Assembly: GCA_963654355.1 (NCBI GenBank)
Contig: CAVKBM010000080.1
Span: 1 to 8,795 of the forward strand
Direction of reading: 5' to 3'
DNA length: 8,795 nucleotides
Origin: UBA1181 sp963654355
Lineage (GTDB): Bacteria; Bacteroidota; Bacteroidia; Bacteroidales; Paludibacteraceae
Shown: positions 1 to 6,773 of the stretch, piece by piece
Layout: each line of letters opens with the position of its first letter
Numbering within the stretch: the first letter of the stretch is position 1
The notes under the pieces: model-generated
Database searches by the model: none
Told to the model about the DNA's origin: nothing
Seen by the model: the letters and a program-made list of their open reading frames with translations, nothing else
Position numbers and translations under genes: made by a program

Positions 1-1
1 G

Positions 2-1087
2 TCGAACAATGGTATGGGTAAATACAACCTGATAGACCTTGGAAAGGTGCTGGCAGGCAAATATGTGAGTCTGAAGCCTTCTGTGGGCATGTATGATGAG
101 AGTTTCTCTGGAAATTCATCTGTCAAGGATTTGGAGACGCTGATGCAGTTGATTTATTTGACATTCAAGGGAACTCGACAAGATGATGAGAGTTACGCAT
201 CCCTAATGGCTCAATATGAAACGGCTTACGCCAATGCTAAGAAAGACCCTACAAGAGCCTTTTCAGACTCTGTGCGTGCAACGGTGAGCAACCATCATCC
301 TCGCAGTTTCTCAATGGATCTTGACAAGTTGAAGGAGGTGTCTCAAACAAAAGCATTAAGCATTTTTGATAGACGTTTTGAAGATCCGAAAGACTTCACT
401 GTCTATATGGTAGGAAATATCAATTTAGATTCTATTAAACCGTTGATAGAGAAATATTTAGGTGCTATTCCAAGACAGAAGAGAATGACGATTGAAAAAT
501 GGGAAGATAGGGGTATTCGCACGGCTTCTGGAAAAGTTACGAATCGTTTTGAGCGAGAGATGCAGGTGAATAAGACATCCAACTATGTTCTCTATACGGG
601 TGCTTTTGAATATAATTTGAAGAATAATCTGACGATGCGTTTGATAGCGGATATTTTGGATATTCGTTATTTTGAATCAATGCGCGAGATGGAAGGGGGA
701 ACGTATGGTGTTGGCACTCGTGCTTCTTTGAGTCGTATACCAATTGAGAAAGCCTCCTTGCAGATGACATTTGATACAGATTCGAAATTGGAAGAACGTC
801 TTTTACAACTCATTCGAGAAGAGATTGACACGTTGATTGCGAATGGACCGACGGACAGAGATTTCAATAAGGTGAAGGGAAATCTACGAAATAAGTATGC
901 TGAGAACCAGAAGGAGAACCGTTGGGTGTTGAGTGCTTTGGCATCTTACTATAAGGACGGCATCAACTACTACGATTCTTATTTGCCAACTTTGGAATCT
1001 ATCACGAAGCAAGATGTTCAGTCTATGCTCAAAGCTTTGATTGAGCAAGGCAATGAGATTAAGGTGATTATGGCGGCAAAACAGTGA
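2..1087 (+). CDS. M16 family zinc metallopeptidase, C-terminal part (5' partial)
   Basis: This is the last 361 codons of a peptidase whose start lies upstream; the frame is open to the left edge, so the ATG at position 14 is an internal Met. Around 380-475 it encodes FTVYMVGNINLDSIKPLIEK, the beta-strand/helix pattern that M16 domains carry (GNI/GDF then PLIEKYLG-IP). At 680-712 it encodes MREMEGGTYGV, the Arg/Tyr-bearing segment of the M16 inactive half that binds the substrate main chain (Arg at 683-685, Tyr at 704-706). The family is built of two or four such domains; the HxxEH zinc site of the N-terminal half is not in the window, so activity cannot be judged. Bacteroidales relatives of about 900 residues are normally exported or periplasmic, but no signal peptide is visible here. 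The gene ends 95 bp before the convergent aroC, at a terminator. The family call is fairly sure; the substrate is unknown. Confidence 0.85.
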   Translation, partial: SNNGMGKYNLIDLGKVLAGKYVSLKPSVGMYDESFSGNSSVKDLETLMQLIYLTFKGTRQDDESYASLMAQYETAYANAKKDPTRAFSDSVRATVSNHHPRSFSMDLDKLKEVSQTKALSIFDRRFEDPKDFTVYMVGNINLDSIKPLIEKYLGAIPRQKRMTIEKWEDRGIRTASGKVTNRFEREMQVNKTSNYVLYTGAFEYNLKNNLTMRLIADILDIRYFESMREMEGGTYGVGTRASLSRIPIEKASLQMTFDTDSKLEERLLQLIREEIDTLIANGPTDRDFNKVKGNLRNKYAENQKENRWVLSALASYYKDGINYYDSYLPTLESITKQDVQSMLKALIEQGNEIKVIMAAKQ

Positions 1088-1109
1088 TGTGGTCTGGTAG
1101 ACGAATAAC

Positions 1110-1153
1110 AAAAAACGACCGAATCTTCACGGATAGGATTCGGTCGTTTTTTT
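1110..1153. terminator. bidirectional rho-independent terminator between M16 peptidase gene and aroC
   Basis: A perfect 16-bp inverted repeat, arms 1110-1125 and 1137-1152, flanks an 11-nt loop. The inner stem is GC-containing (CGACCGAATC paired with GATTCGGTCG) and the outer part is an A-run pairing with a T-run. It therefore gives a stem plus U-tract when read from either strand. It sits between two converging stop codons (1087 on +, 1183 on -), which fits termination of both transcripts. Confidence 0.9.
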
Positions 1154-1182
1154 ATTATGGTAAAAAAGAAAAGATTGTCTGA

Positions 1183-2250
1183 TTATCGTCTTGCCTCTAA
1201 CAAAGCGTCTGCTACGACGAAGGCTGCCATGGACTCGACGATAGGCACTGCTCTCGGCAACACGCATGGATCGTGTCTCCCTTGTGCCTTGAAGATGATT
1301 GATTCTCCGTTCACATTGACGGTCTCTTGATCTTTCAAAAGGGTTGGAACAGGTTTAAATGCTACGCGGAAATAAATGTCTTCTCCGTTTGAAATGCCTC
1401 CTTGGATTCCTCCTGAATTATTGGTGCGTGTTCTGACTTCTCCGTTTTCGGTAAAGAAAATGTCGTTCAATTCAGAGCCTCGTTTGTTTACTCCATCAAA
1501 GCCACATCCATATTCAAAACCTTTGACGGCATTGATAGAGAACATAGCGTGAGCAAGTCTCGCTTGTAGTTTGTCGAAAATGGGTTCTCCAATGCCAGAC
1601 GGGCAGTTCTTGATGACACCTGTGATGACACCTCCGATAGTATCGCCGTCCTTTTTCGTATCTAAAATCAACTGCTCCATTTCCTTAGCAGTCTCTTCAT
1701 CGGGACAGCGAACGTCGTTGCTGTCAATCTTTGTCAAATCTAATTCTTGGTAGGATTTTGGCACGACAATATCGCCCACCTGCGATGTGTAAGCGTAAAC
1801 TTCTACTCCGAGTGGTTTCAACATCAATTTGGCAAAAGAACCACCGACAACCTGTGAAATCGTCGTTCTCGCAGAACTTCTTCCTCCTCCGCGGTAGTCT
1901 CTGAAACCGTATTTTGTGTTATAGGTATAATCGGCGTGAGAAGGACGAAAGACATCTTTAATATTTGAATAATCGTTAGAATGATGGTCTTCGTTATGAA
2001 CGATGAAAGCAATGGGTGTTCCTGTCGTTTTCCCTTCAAAGACACCAGAAAGAATTTCGATTTTGTCTTTTTCGTCGCGGGCGGTGGTAAGTCTCGACTG
2101 TCCTGGACGACGTCTGTCCAAATCTTTCTGTATGGCGCTGATATCTACATCAACCAAAGATGGAAATCCATCAATGACACCGCCGATGACGGGACCGTGT
2201 GACTCTCCGAATGTGGTCAATTGTAAAACATTTCCAAATGTATTTTTCAT
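1183..2250 (-). CDS. aroC: chorismate synthase
   Basis: AroC converts 5-enolpyruvylshikimate-3-phosphate to chorismate, the last shikimate-pathway step before the aromatic amino acid, folate and quinone branches; it is cytoplasmic and needs reduced FMN. The 355-residue protein is of normal length and carries all three family signatures: GESHG at residues 15-19, GGGRSSAR at 121-128 and RHDPCVLPRAVPIVESM from residue 325. The catalytic histidines are expected at H18 and H105 (RPSHADYTY), and the RHD aspartate is D327. The N-terminus MKNTFGNVLQLTTFGESHG matches the family start, so the ATG at 2250 is well supported. It begins 21 bp after the stop of the SlyD-like gene on the same strand, so the two are probably co-transcribed, and it ends at the shared terminator. 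No missing residues or frameshift were seen. Confidence 0.97.
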   Translation of the reverse strand: MKNTFGNVLQLTTFGESHGPVIGGVIDGFPSLVDVDISAIQKDLDRRRPGQSRLTTARDEKDKIEILSGVFEGKTTGTPIAFIVHNEDHHSNDYSNIKDVFRPSHADYTYNTKYGFRDYRGGGRSSARTTISQVVGGSFAKLMLKPLGVEVYAYTSQVGDIVVPKSYQELDLTKIDSNDVRCPDEETAKEMEQLILDTKKDGDTIGGVITGVIKNCPSGIGEPIFDKLQARLAHAMFSINAVKGFEYGCGFDGVNKRGSELNDIFFTENGEVRTRTNNSGGIQGGISNGEDIYFRVAFKPVPTLLKDQETVNVNGESIIFKAQGRHDPCVLPRAVPIVESMAAFVVADALLEARR

Positions 2251-2271
2251 CTCTCTCTGAAAATGTATCCG

Positions 2272-2952
2272 TTATTTTTTCTTGTTATGGCAGCAACCTT
2301 TGTGTTCAGGCGTTCCCGTAAAGTCTTCGTCGTTGAAAGAGTCTCCTTCTTCATCATCATCACCACAGTTGCCACAGCCACCATTCCCGCCGCATCCGCC
2401 ACTACAGCCTCCGTTTCCGCCACAGCCACCACATTTGTGAGGGTGGAGTATTAATTCTATCTCTTCTTCTGTTGCATCTCTAACTTCCAACACTTTTCCT
2501 TTGAACGTGAGGTCTTCTCCTGCCAAAAGGTTGTTGAAATCCATTTTCACTTTGTTTTTTGTAACCTCTAAGACAACACCGTTAAGTCTGTTCCCTTCCG
2601 CGTCGAGCATTGGAATTATGTTTCCTTCTTTAATGTGGTTGCTATCAAATTTGCCGTCGATCAAGAAGACAGATTTGTCCAATTCAATGATGCGTTCCTC
2701 TTCACGTTCGCCGTATGCATCTTCGCAGGCGATGGAGAAGTCAAACAAATCGTCAACCCCAAGTCCCTTTAGGTTTTCTTCAAACTTAGGCAACATCATT
2801 CCTATGCTGTGGATGAAACGGAGAGGTCTCTCTTCTGGGGCTTCTTCCCAAGGATCATCGTCATCTTTGACGTATAGAGAATAGGTTAAGGAAACGAATT
2901 TTTTCTCTTGGATTGTCTCTTTGTTGGAGAATTTTAGGCTTTCGTCTTGCAT
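2272..2952 (-). CDS. slyD: SlyD-like FKBP-type peptidyl-prolyl cis-trans isomerase with Cys/Gly-rich metal-binding tail
   Basis: This is a cytoplasmic folding helper of the SlyD group, whose members isomerise X-Pro bonds, act as chaperones through an inserted flap domain, and bind metals such as nickel through a C-terminal tail. In 226 residues I see the first FKBP part (about 17-72, with GMMLPKFEENLKGL at 51-64), the insert-in-flap region (about 76-130, with AYGEREEE and NIIPMLDAEGNRLNGVV), the returning FKBP strand (DLTFKGKVLEVRDAT, 147-161), then a tail rich in Cys, Gly and His (about 170-226). The usual NHPLAG signature reads NNLLAG (140-145). The start at 2952 is chosen because homology-like sequence begins just after it; the frame stays open for 43 more codons upstream, but that stretch is not FKBP-like. 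It precedes aroC by 21 bp and is probably the first gene of that operon. The family call is firm; the metal is inferred. Confidence 0.9.
   Translation of the reverse strand: MQDESLKFSNKETIQEKKFVSLTYSLYVKDDDDPWEEAPEERPLRFIHSIGMMLPKFEENLKGLGVDDLFDFSIACEDAYGEREEERIIELDKSVFLIDGKFDSNHIKEGNIIPMLDAEGNRLNGVVLEVTKNKVKMDFNNLLAGEDLTFKGKVLEVRDATEEEIELILHPHKCGGCGGNGGCSGGCGGNGGCGNCGDDDEEGDSFNDEDFTGTPEHKGCCHNKKK
2365..2433 (-). repeat. internal Gly/Cys repeat encoding the SlyD metal-binding tail
   Basis: Residues 174-196 of the SlyD-like protein consist almost only of Cys, Gly and Asn. The unit CGGNGGC occurs twice (residues 177-183 and 187-193), followed by CGNC. Cysteines are at 174, 177, 183, 187, 193 and 196, with two more at 220-221 and histidines at 170, 172, 217 and 222. 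An acidic stretch (198-210) separates the two metal-ligand groups. At the DNA level this is a run of GGC/GGT/TGT-type codons that may change length by slippage or duplication. Confidence 0.65.
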
Positions 2953-3315
2953 GAATTTCTTGGTTAAAAAATTGACTGCTAATTTAGTGAATATTAGGGA
3001 ATGTAAGGCCGTTTGTTTGTGAATTTTTACTTTCATGAAGTAGAATCTCTTCCGTACAACGATTAATTTCATTAATGTCATGTGCCTCGTAGCAACTCAG
3101 TAACATATCTGCTAAATGGATAGGAATGTGGCTGATAGTTGGAATTTGTAATTTCTTTTTGCAAAAGAAAATCTTTGAAATAAACATTGGATGGCGTTGA
3201 ATCCTGTAAGAACTTGCTAATTAAGTTTTTTTTGCAATTCAGAAGATTGTGATTTATTTTTTTTAACTTCGCTAAGTTTTTTAAAGTCAGAAAAGATATA
3301 GAAATAGCTAAGATA
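2953..3315. other. divergent intergenic region between slyD (-) and the GH3 gene (+)
   Basis: These 363 bp are AT-rich and should hold both promoters, but no clean TAnnTTTG box is seen on either strand. The nearest match toward GH3 is TAAGTTTT at 3273-3280, which lacks the last G. A small AT-rich inverted repeat lies at 3152-3170 (TTTCTTTT, 3-nt loop, AAAAGAAA). On the minus strand a 67-codon frame (3187-2984) is open and ends 31 bp before the slyD start; I do not recognise it and treat it as unproven. Confidence 0.5.
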
Positions 3316-5022
3316 ATGAGTGAACCAAAGACAAAAGGGCTGTGGAAAATTAACGCAGCTCTAACCATTGCCGGAAAACTTCAGTGGATGAAGTTGGACA
3401 AGGCGGCAAAGAATTGCAAGAAGGCGCAAGAGAAAACATTGCGTTCTATTTTGGAATACGCAAAGGACACAGTCTATGGCAAGGAACACAACTTTGCAAA
3501 GATTTTGGAAGCAAAAACTGCAGACGAATTGTTTGATCTTTATCAGAAAAATGTCAAGTCAAATGATTATGAAGATTTTCGTCCGTATGTAGAACGTCAC
3601 AAGCATGGTGAGGAGAATGTCCTTTTTCCAGGAAAGCCAAAGATGTATGCCACTACCTCGGGTACGACAAGCGAGCCGAAGTGGATTCCTATCACCAATG
3701 AGTATTATTCCAACATCTACAGCAAGATGACTAAGGTTTGGTTATATTCTTTCATCAAGAATAGACCAAAGGTGTTTGAAGGTCCTATCGTCTCAATCGT
3801 AGGTAAGGCTATTGAAGGAGAGGCTCCAGATGGAACTGTGTTTGGATCGGTTTCTGGTGTTACACAGCGCGATTGTCCAGAGTTCATCAAGGTGATTTAT
3901 ACTGCTCCTGCAGATGTCTTTTCTATCGCAGATTACAAGGCGCGTTATTATTGCATTATGCGTTTGGGTATTGAGCATAATGTTCATTTGGTGGTTACTG
4001 CTAACCCTTCTACCATTGTAGAGATGCAGAAGAACGTGAACGAGTTCTACGATGACTATGTAAACGACATTGAACACGGTACAATCAGCGATAAAATTGA
4101 TGTTCCTGAGGAGATACGTCAGAATATCATCAAGGCTAAAAACCTAAAGCCAAATCCAGAACGTGCCAAAGAATTGCGCGAATTAAAGGAAAAATATGGC
4201 ACTGTTCTCCCTAAACATTATTGGCCTGATATGCAGATCTTGAACACTTGGAAGTGCGGAAACACGAAGTTCTACTTGGACAAGTTCAAGGACTCTTTTC
4301 CTAAGGACATGCTTCACATGGAGTTTAGTTATTTCTCTTCAGAGTGTCGTGCAGGATTGGTTTTGGATGAGACGAACGGTACGGTTCTTTTCCCTCATAT
4401 GCACTATTTCGAGTTTGTTGAAGAACACGATATCGATAGTGAGAACCCTAAATTCTTGCAACTGCACGAATTGGAAATAGGCAAGCGTTACTGTCCATAC
4501 GTTACAACATGGGCTGGTCTTTACCGTTACACGATGAGTGACCTTTTGGAGGTGGAAGGATACTATGGGACAATTCCAAAAGTTCACATGGTCCAGAAAA
4601 TCAATGGTATCGTGACGATGACGGGTGAAAAATTGCACGAAACGCAATTCACAAGCGCCGTCGTAGAAACAGCCAAAGAGTTGGATATGCCTGTGAAGTT
4701 TTTTATTGGGTTCGCAGACCTCAGCATTTCTGCTTATCAGTTCTATTATGAATTTGAGGACGAAAATACTACTCAGGAGAAGGCAGAAGCATTTACAAAG
4801 TCTGTTGACGAACGTTTGATGGAGAAGAATATGGAGTATAAAGCGAAGAGAGAGTCTCTTCGTGTACACGATCCGCGCACGAACATCTTGGTGTCAGAGT
4901 CTTTTGAAAAATTCAAGGCTCGTTGTATTGAAGAGGGTGCGCGCGATGGTCAGTTCAAACTGAATCTTTTGTTACAAGACGAGAAGCGTCATGCTAAGTT
5001 CAAGGATCTTGTAAGAAAATAG
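3316..5022 (+). CDS. GH3 family acyl-adenylate-forming enzyme (acyl acid-amido synthetase-like)
   Basis: GH3 proteins belong to the ANL adenylating superfamily. Plant members activate a carboxylic acid (auxin, jasmonate, benzoates) with ATP and join it to an amino acid; roles of bacterial members are largely undefined. The 568-residue protein keeps the nucleotide motifs: TTSGTTSEPKWIP at 113-125 (phosphate loop), YFSSE at 339-343 (adenine/second motif), GLYRYTMSDLLEV at 401-413 with D409 expected to hold the ribose, and GEKLHETQ at 437-444 with K439 as the likely catalytic lysine of the mobile C-terminal domain. It should therefore be active. It has no signal peptide and is probably cytoplasmic. 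It seems somewhat longer than the roughly 500-residue GH3 proteins I associate with Bacteroidales. The ATG at 3316 is the first Met in frame. The HAD gene follows after 30 bp and is probably co-transcribed. The substrate cannot be read from the sequence. Confidence 0.88.
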   Translation: MSEPKTKGLWKINAALTIAGKLQWMKLDKAAKNCKKAQEKTLRSILEYAKDTVYGKEHNFAKILEAKTADELFDLYQKNVKSNDYEDFRPYVERHKHGEENVLFPGKPKMYATTSGTTSEPKWIPITNEYYSNIYSKMTKVWLYSFIKNRPKVFEGPIVSIVGKAIEGEAPDGTVFGSVSGVTQRDCPEFIKVIYTAPADVFSIADYKARYYCIMRLGIEHNVHLVVTANPSTIVEMQKNVNEFYDDYVNDIEHGTISDKIDVPEEIRQNIIKAKNLKPNPERAKELRELKEKYGTVLPKHYWPDMQILNTWKCGNTKFYLDKFKDSFPKDMLHMEFSYFSSECRAGLVLDETNGTVLFPHMHYFEFVEEHDIDSENPKFLQLHELEIGKRYCPYVTTWAGLYRYTMSDLLEVEGYYGTIPKVHMVQKINGIVTMTGEKLHETQFTSAVVETAKELDMPVKFFIGFADLSISAYQFYYEFEDENTTQEKAEAFTKSVDERLMEKNMEYKAKRESLRVHDPRTNILVSESFEKFKARCIEEGARDGQFKLNLLLQDEKRHAKFKDLVRK

Positions 5023-5052
5023 GAATTAGTGCTAATGAACACCAACTTCTAA

Positions 5053-5751
5053 ATGGATATTGACAAAAGTAGAGTACGTGCCGTCGTTTTTGATTTCGAC
5101 GGCACGCTGTATGACAACAGTAAATTTCCTTTTTGGCTTATATTCTCCAATTTGCGTGATATGTTCGCCTTCAATGCGGAGAGGAAGGTTCGTAGAATGA
5201 TGAAAGGTGTGGATTTGGACAATGCGGATACATTCTACAATTTCTTTTTTCAACATTTGTCAGAAAAATCTCGCTTTGCCACTGCTGAGGAGGCGAAAAA
5301 ATGGTATTGGGAGGAGTATATGGAGCGTTTCCCAAACATTTTGAGCGAACATTGTAAAGCTAATCCTGGTGTGGAGAAAATTTTTAGACGTTTCGAAAAT
5401 TTGGGGATTGGTACGGCTGTATATTCGGACTATCCATTGGTGAAAGAACGTATTGAGGCTTTGGGATTGCCTGAAGACTTGTGTGAGAATTATTGGGCAG
5501 CGCCTGATATGGGAGCGTTTAAACCGGCCATTCGTCCGATGCACGAGATAGCGTCGGAGCTCGGTGTTGATGCCGATGAATTATTGGTGGTAGGCGATAG
5601 AGTGGACACCGATGGAAAGTCTGCTTTTTCGTGTGGAGCGCAGTTCATTCATCTCCTCAAGAAAAAAAATAAGAATGATAGGTCTGACAAATATGTCTCA
5701 ATGCATTGGGATGAATTTGCCGATTTTGTAAAAAATTGGAATCAACGATAA
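5053..5751 (+). CDS. HAD-superfamily hydrolase (probable phosphatase, subfamily I cap)
   Basis: This 232-residue protein has all four HAD motifs: DFDGTLYD at 14-21 (nucleophile D14, acid/base D16), the motif II serine in AVYSDYP (S125), the motif III lysine in AFKPA (K157), and GDRVDTD at 181-187 (Mg-binding acids). About 100 mostly helical residues between motifs I and II form a C1-type cap, which points to small-molecule phosphatases of the phosphoglycolate-phosphatase or beta-phosphoglucomutase-like type. The missing piece is the substrate. It starts 30 bp after the GH3 stop, and its ATG directly follows a TAA at 5050-5052, so it probably relies on the GH3 transcript. It ends at a strong hairpin. 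The cap contains aromatic stretches (FPFWLIFSNL at 25-34, KKWYWEEYM) that might contact a hydrophobic substrate or membrane; that is speculation. No signal peptide is apparent. Confidence 0.9.
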   Translation: MDIDKSRVRAVVFDFDGTLYDNSKFPFWLIFSNLRDMFAFNAERKVRRMMKGVDLDNADTFYNFFFQHLSEKSRFATAEEAKKWYWEEYMERFPNILSEHCKANPGVEKIFRRFENLGIGTAVYSDYPLVKERIEALGLPEDLCENYWAAPDMGAFKPAIRPMHEIASELGVDADELLVVGDRVDTDGKSAFSCGAQFIHLLKKKNKNDRSDKYVSMHWDEFADFVKNWNQR

Positions 5752-5762
5752 CTGTTAGTATA

Positions 5763-5806
5763 AAAAGAGAGAAGAGCCGTTCTATTGAGCGGCTCTTCTC
5801 TTCTTT
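5763..5806. terminator. bidirectional rho-independent terminator between HAD gene and acyltransferase gene
   Basis: Arms GAGAAGAGCCG (5769-5779) and CGGCTCTTCTC (5790-5800) pair perfectly over 11 bp, and weaker pairs extend the stem inward toward a 4-nt TATT loop. An A-run (5762-5766) lies before it and a T-rich run (5801-5806) after it, so it can terminate on both strands. It lies between converging stop codons at 5751 (+) and 5844 (-). Confidence 0.88.
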
Positions 5807-5843
5807 ATATATATAATAGTTGGGATTTTTTTTCAATCAACTG

Positions 5844-6701
5844 TTAACCATTGTCGTTAGGTAGAACGGCAGGCCATGAATTTTTCGTGATCCCTGCCAA
5901 TTCTTCCATCTTGGCATGAACACGCTCTCTGAGGTCATTGACTGATTCGTTGCGGCGCATCTCTAAGTTGGCATACATTGGTTCTCCGATGTTGATGGTG
6001 TATAGTGGGTCTTTGCCAAACAACTTGTAGATGCCAGTGCGAGGGCGGTAGGTCAAGACCATTGGAACGATAGGCATCTTATATTTATAGGCGAAGGTGA
6101 ACGCCCCTTTCCTGAATGGGCGGAGCGGTTTGTAGTTGTTCCAACGACACTCTTCTGGGAAAACGTGAATCCAAGCCTTCCGCTCGTGAAGTTCGTCGAA
6201 TGCCAGGTTGAACTTTTTCAGTCCTCCAACGCTCTTAGGTACTGGAATGCCGCAGGTGCTACGCATATTGTCTCGGTCGCGCGTTTGGAAATTGTCAGCC
6301 CAAGCGGGATACCAAATCCTGAGTTGTCCAGAAGCCTGCCATACAGCGAGAAAGTCCCATCGATAGGCGTGGTTGCACACTGTGATAGCACCGCCTTTCA
6401 ACTCGTCTTTGTGCTTTTTTAGATTTTCTTTCCCCTTGAATCGTAGCCCGAAAATCAGTGGGTTAACCCAGAAACATATAAAATGGGCGCGAAAAAGCGA
6501 CCAAATATGCATCAATTTCCATTTGAAAGACCTATCTATGTAAGGGTAATTCTCATCAAAAACCTCATTGTAGATGTTTTCGTACACAAGTTTATGGGTG
6601 AAGGGTTCATCTTCTGGAAACGTGTCTTCCACATTGGGAACATACTCGCCTTCGCGAACCTCCATCGTCTTGTATCGCTTATTTTCTAAACAAGAACTCA
6701 T
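5844..6701 (-). CDS. PlsC/LPLAT-family acyltransferase (1-acyl-glycerol-3-phosphate acyltransferase-like)
   Basis: Members move an acyl chain from acyl-ACP or acyl-CoA to a glycerophospholipid precursor or another lipid at the inner membrane. In the 285-residue protein the catalytic NHxxxxD motif is NHAYRWD (110-116, H111 and D116). The substrate-binding FPEG block appears as FPEE (181-184), and a later IVPMV (211-215) fits motif IV. Residues 60-86 are aromatic and hydrophobic and may anchor the enzyme at the membrane. About 60 charged, acidic residues precede this, a longer N-terminus than minimal PlsC proteins. The start at 6701 is the first Met; M13 (6665) is an alternative. The MBL-fold gene lies 72 bp upstream on the same strand, so co-transcription is likely but a separate promoter is possible. 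It could acylate something other than lysophosphatidic acid; a housekeeping plsC is not demonstrated. Confidence 0.85.
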   Translation of the reverse strand: MSSCLENKRYKTMEVREGEYVPNVEDTFPEDEPFTHKLVYENIYNEVFDENYPYIDRSFKWKLMHIWSLFRAHFICFWVNPLIFGLRFKGKENLKKHKDELKGGAITVCNHAYRWDFLAVWQASGQLRIWYPAWADNFQTRDRDNMRSTCGIPVPKSVGGLKKFNLAFDELHERKAWIHVFPEECRWNNYKPLRPFRKGAFTFAYKYKMPIVPMVLTYRPRTGIYKLFGKDPLYTINIGEPMYANLEMRRNESVNDLRERVHAKMEELAGITKNSWPAVLPNDNG

Positions 6702-6773
6702 GATTTGCTTTTATATGAATTTGTTATAATTTACCATTGTTTTGAAATGTCAATTAGGTGTCGTATGGCACTT

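Noticed and set aside
2501..2884. 127-codon plus-strand frame opposite slyD
   Set aside because: Ser/Pro-rich antisense of a well-supported gene; no recognisable domain.
2953..3081. Extended N-terminus of the SlyD-like protein (43 extra residues starting at 3081)
   Set aside because: The extra stretch has no FKBP-like features and no signal peptide; the Met at 2952 sits close before the first FKBP strand, as in relatives.
3152..3170. TTTCTTTT/AAAAGAAA hairpin in the slyD-GH3 gap
   Set aside because: Almost only A-T pairs with a 3-nt loop, not at the end of any gene; too weak to be called a terminator or operator.
4339..4869. 176-codon minus-strand frame inside the GH3 gene
   Set aside because: It lies wholly antisense to a gene with clear motifs; its composition (many Cys, His, Phe, Arg) is typical of a shadow frame.
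6723..6753. TTGACA...TATAAC on the minus strand, 19-bp spacer, ahead of the acyltransferase gene
   Set aside because: This resembles an E. coli sigma70 promoter, but the Bacteroidota primary sigma factor uses different boxes; no TAnnTTTG is present, so I did not call a promoter.
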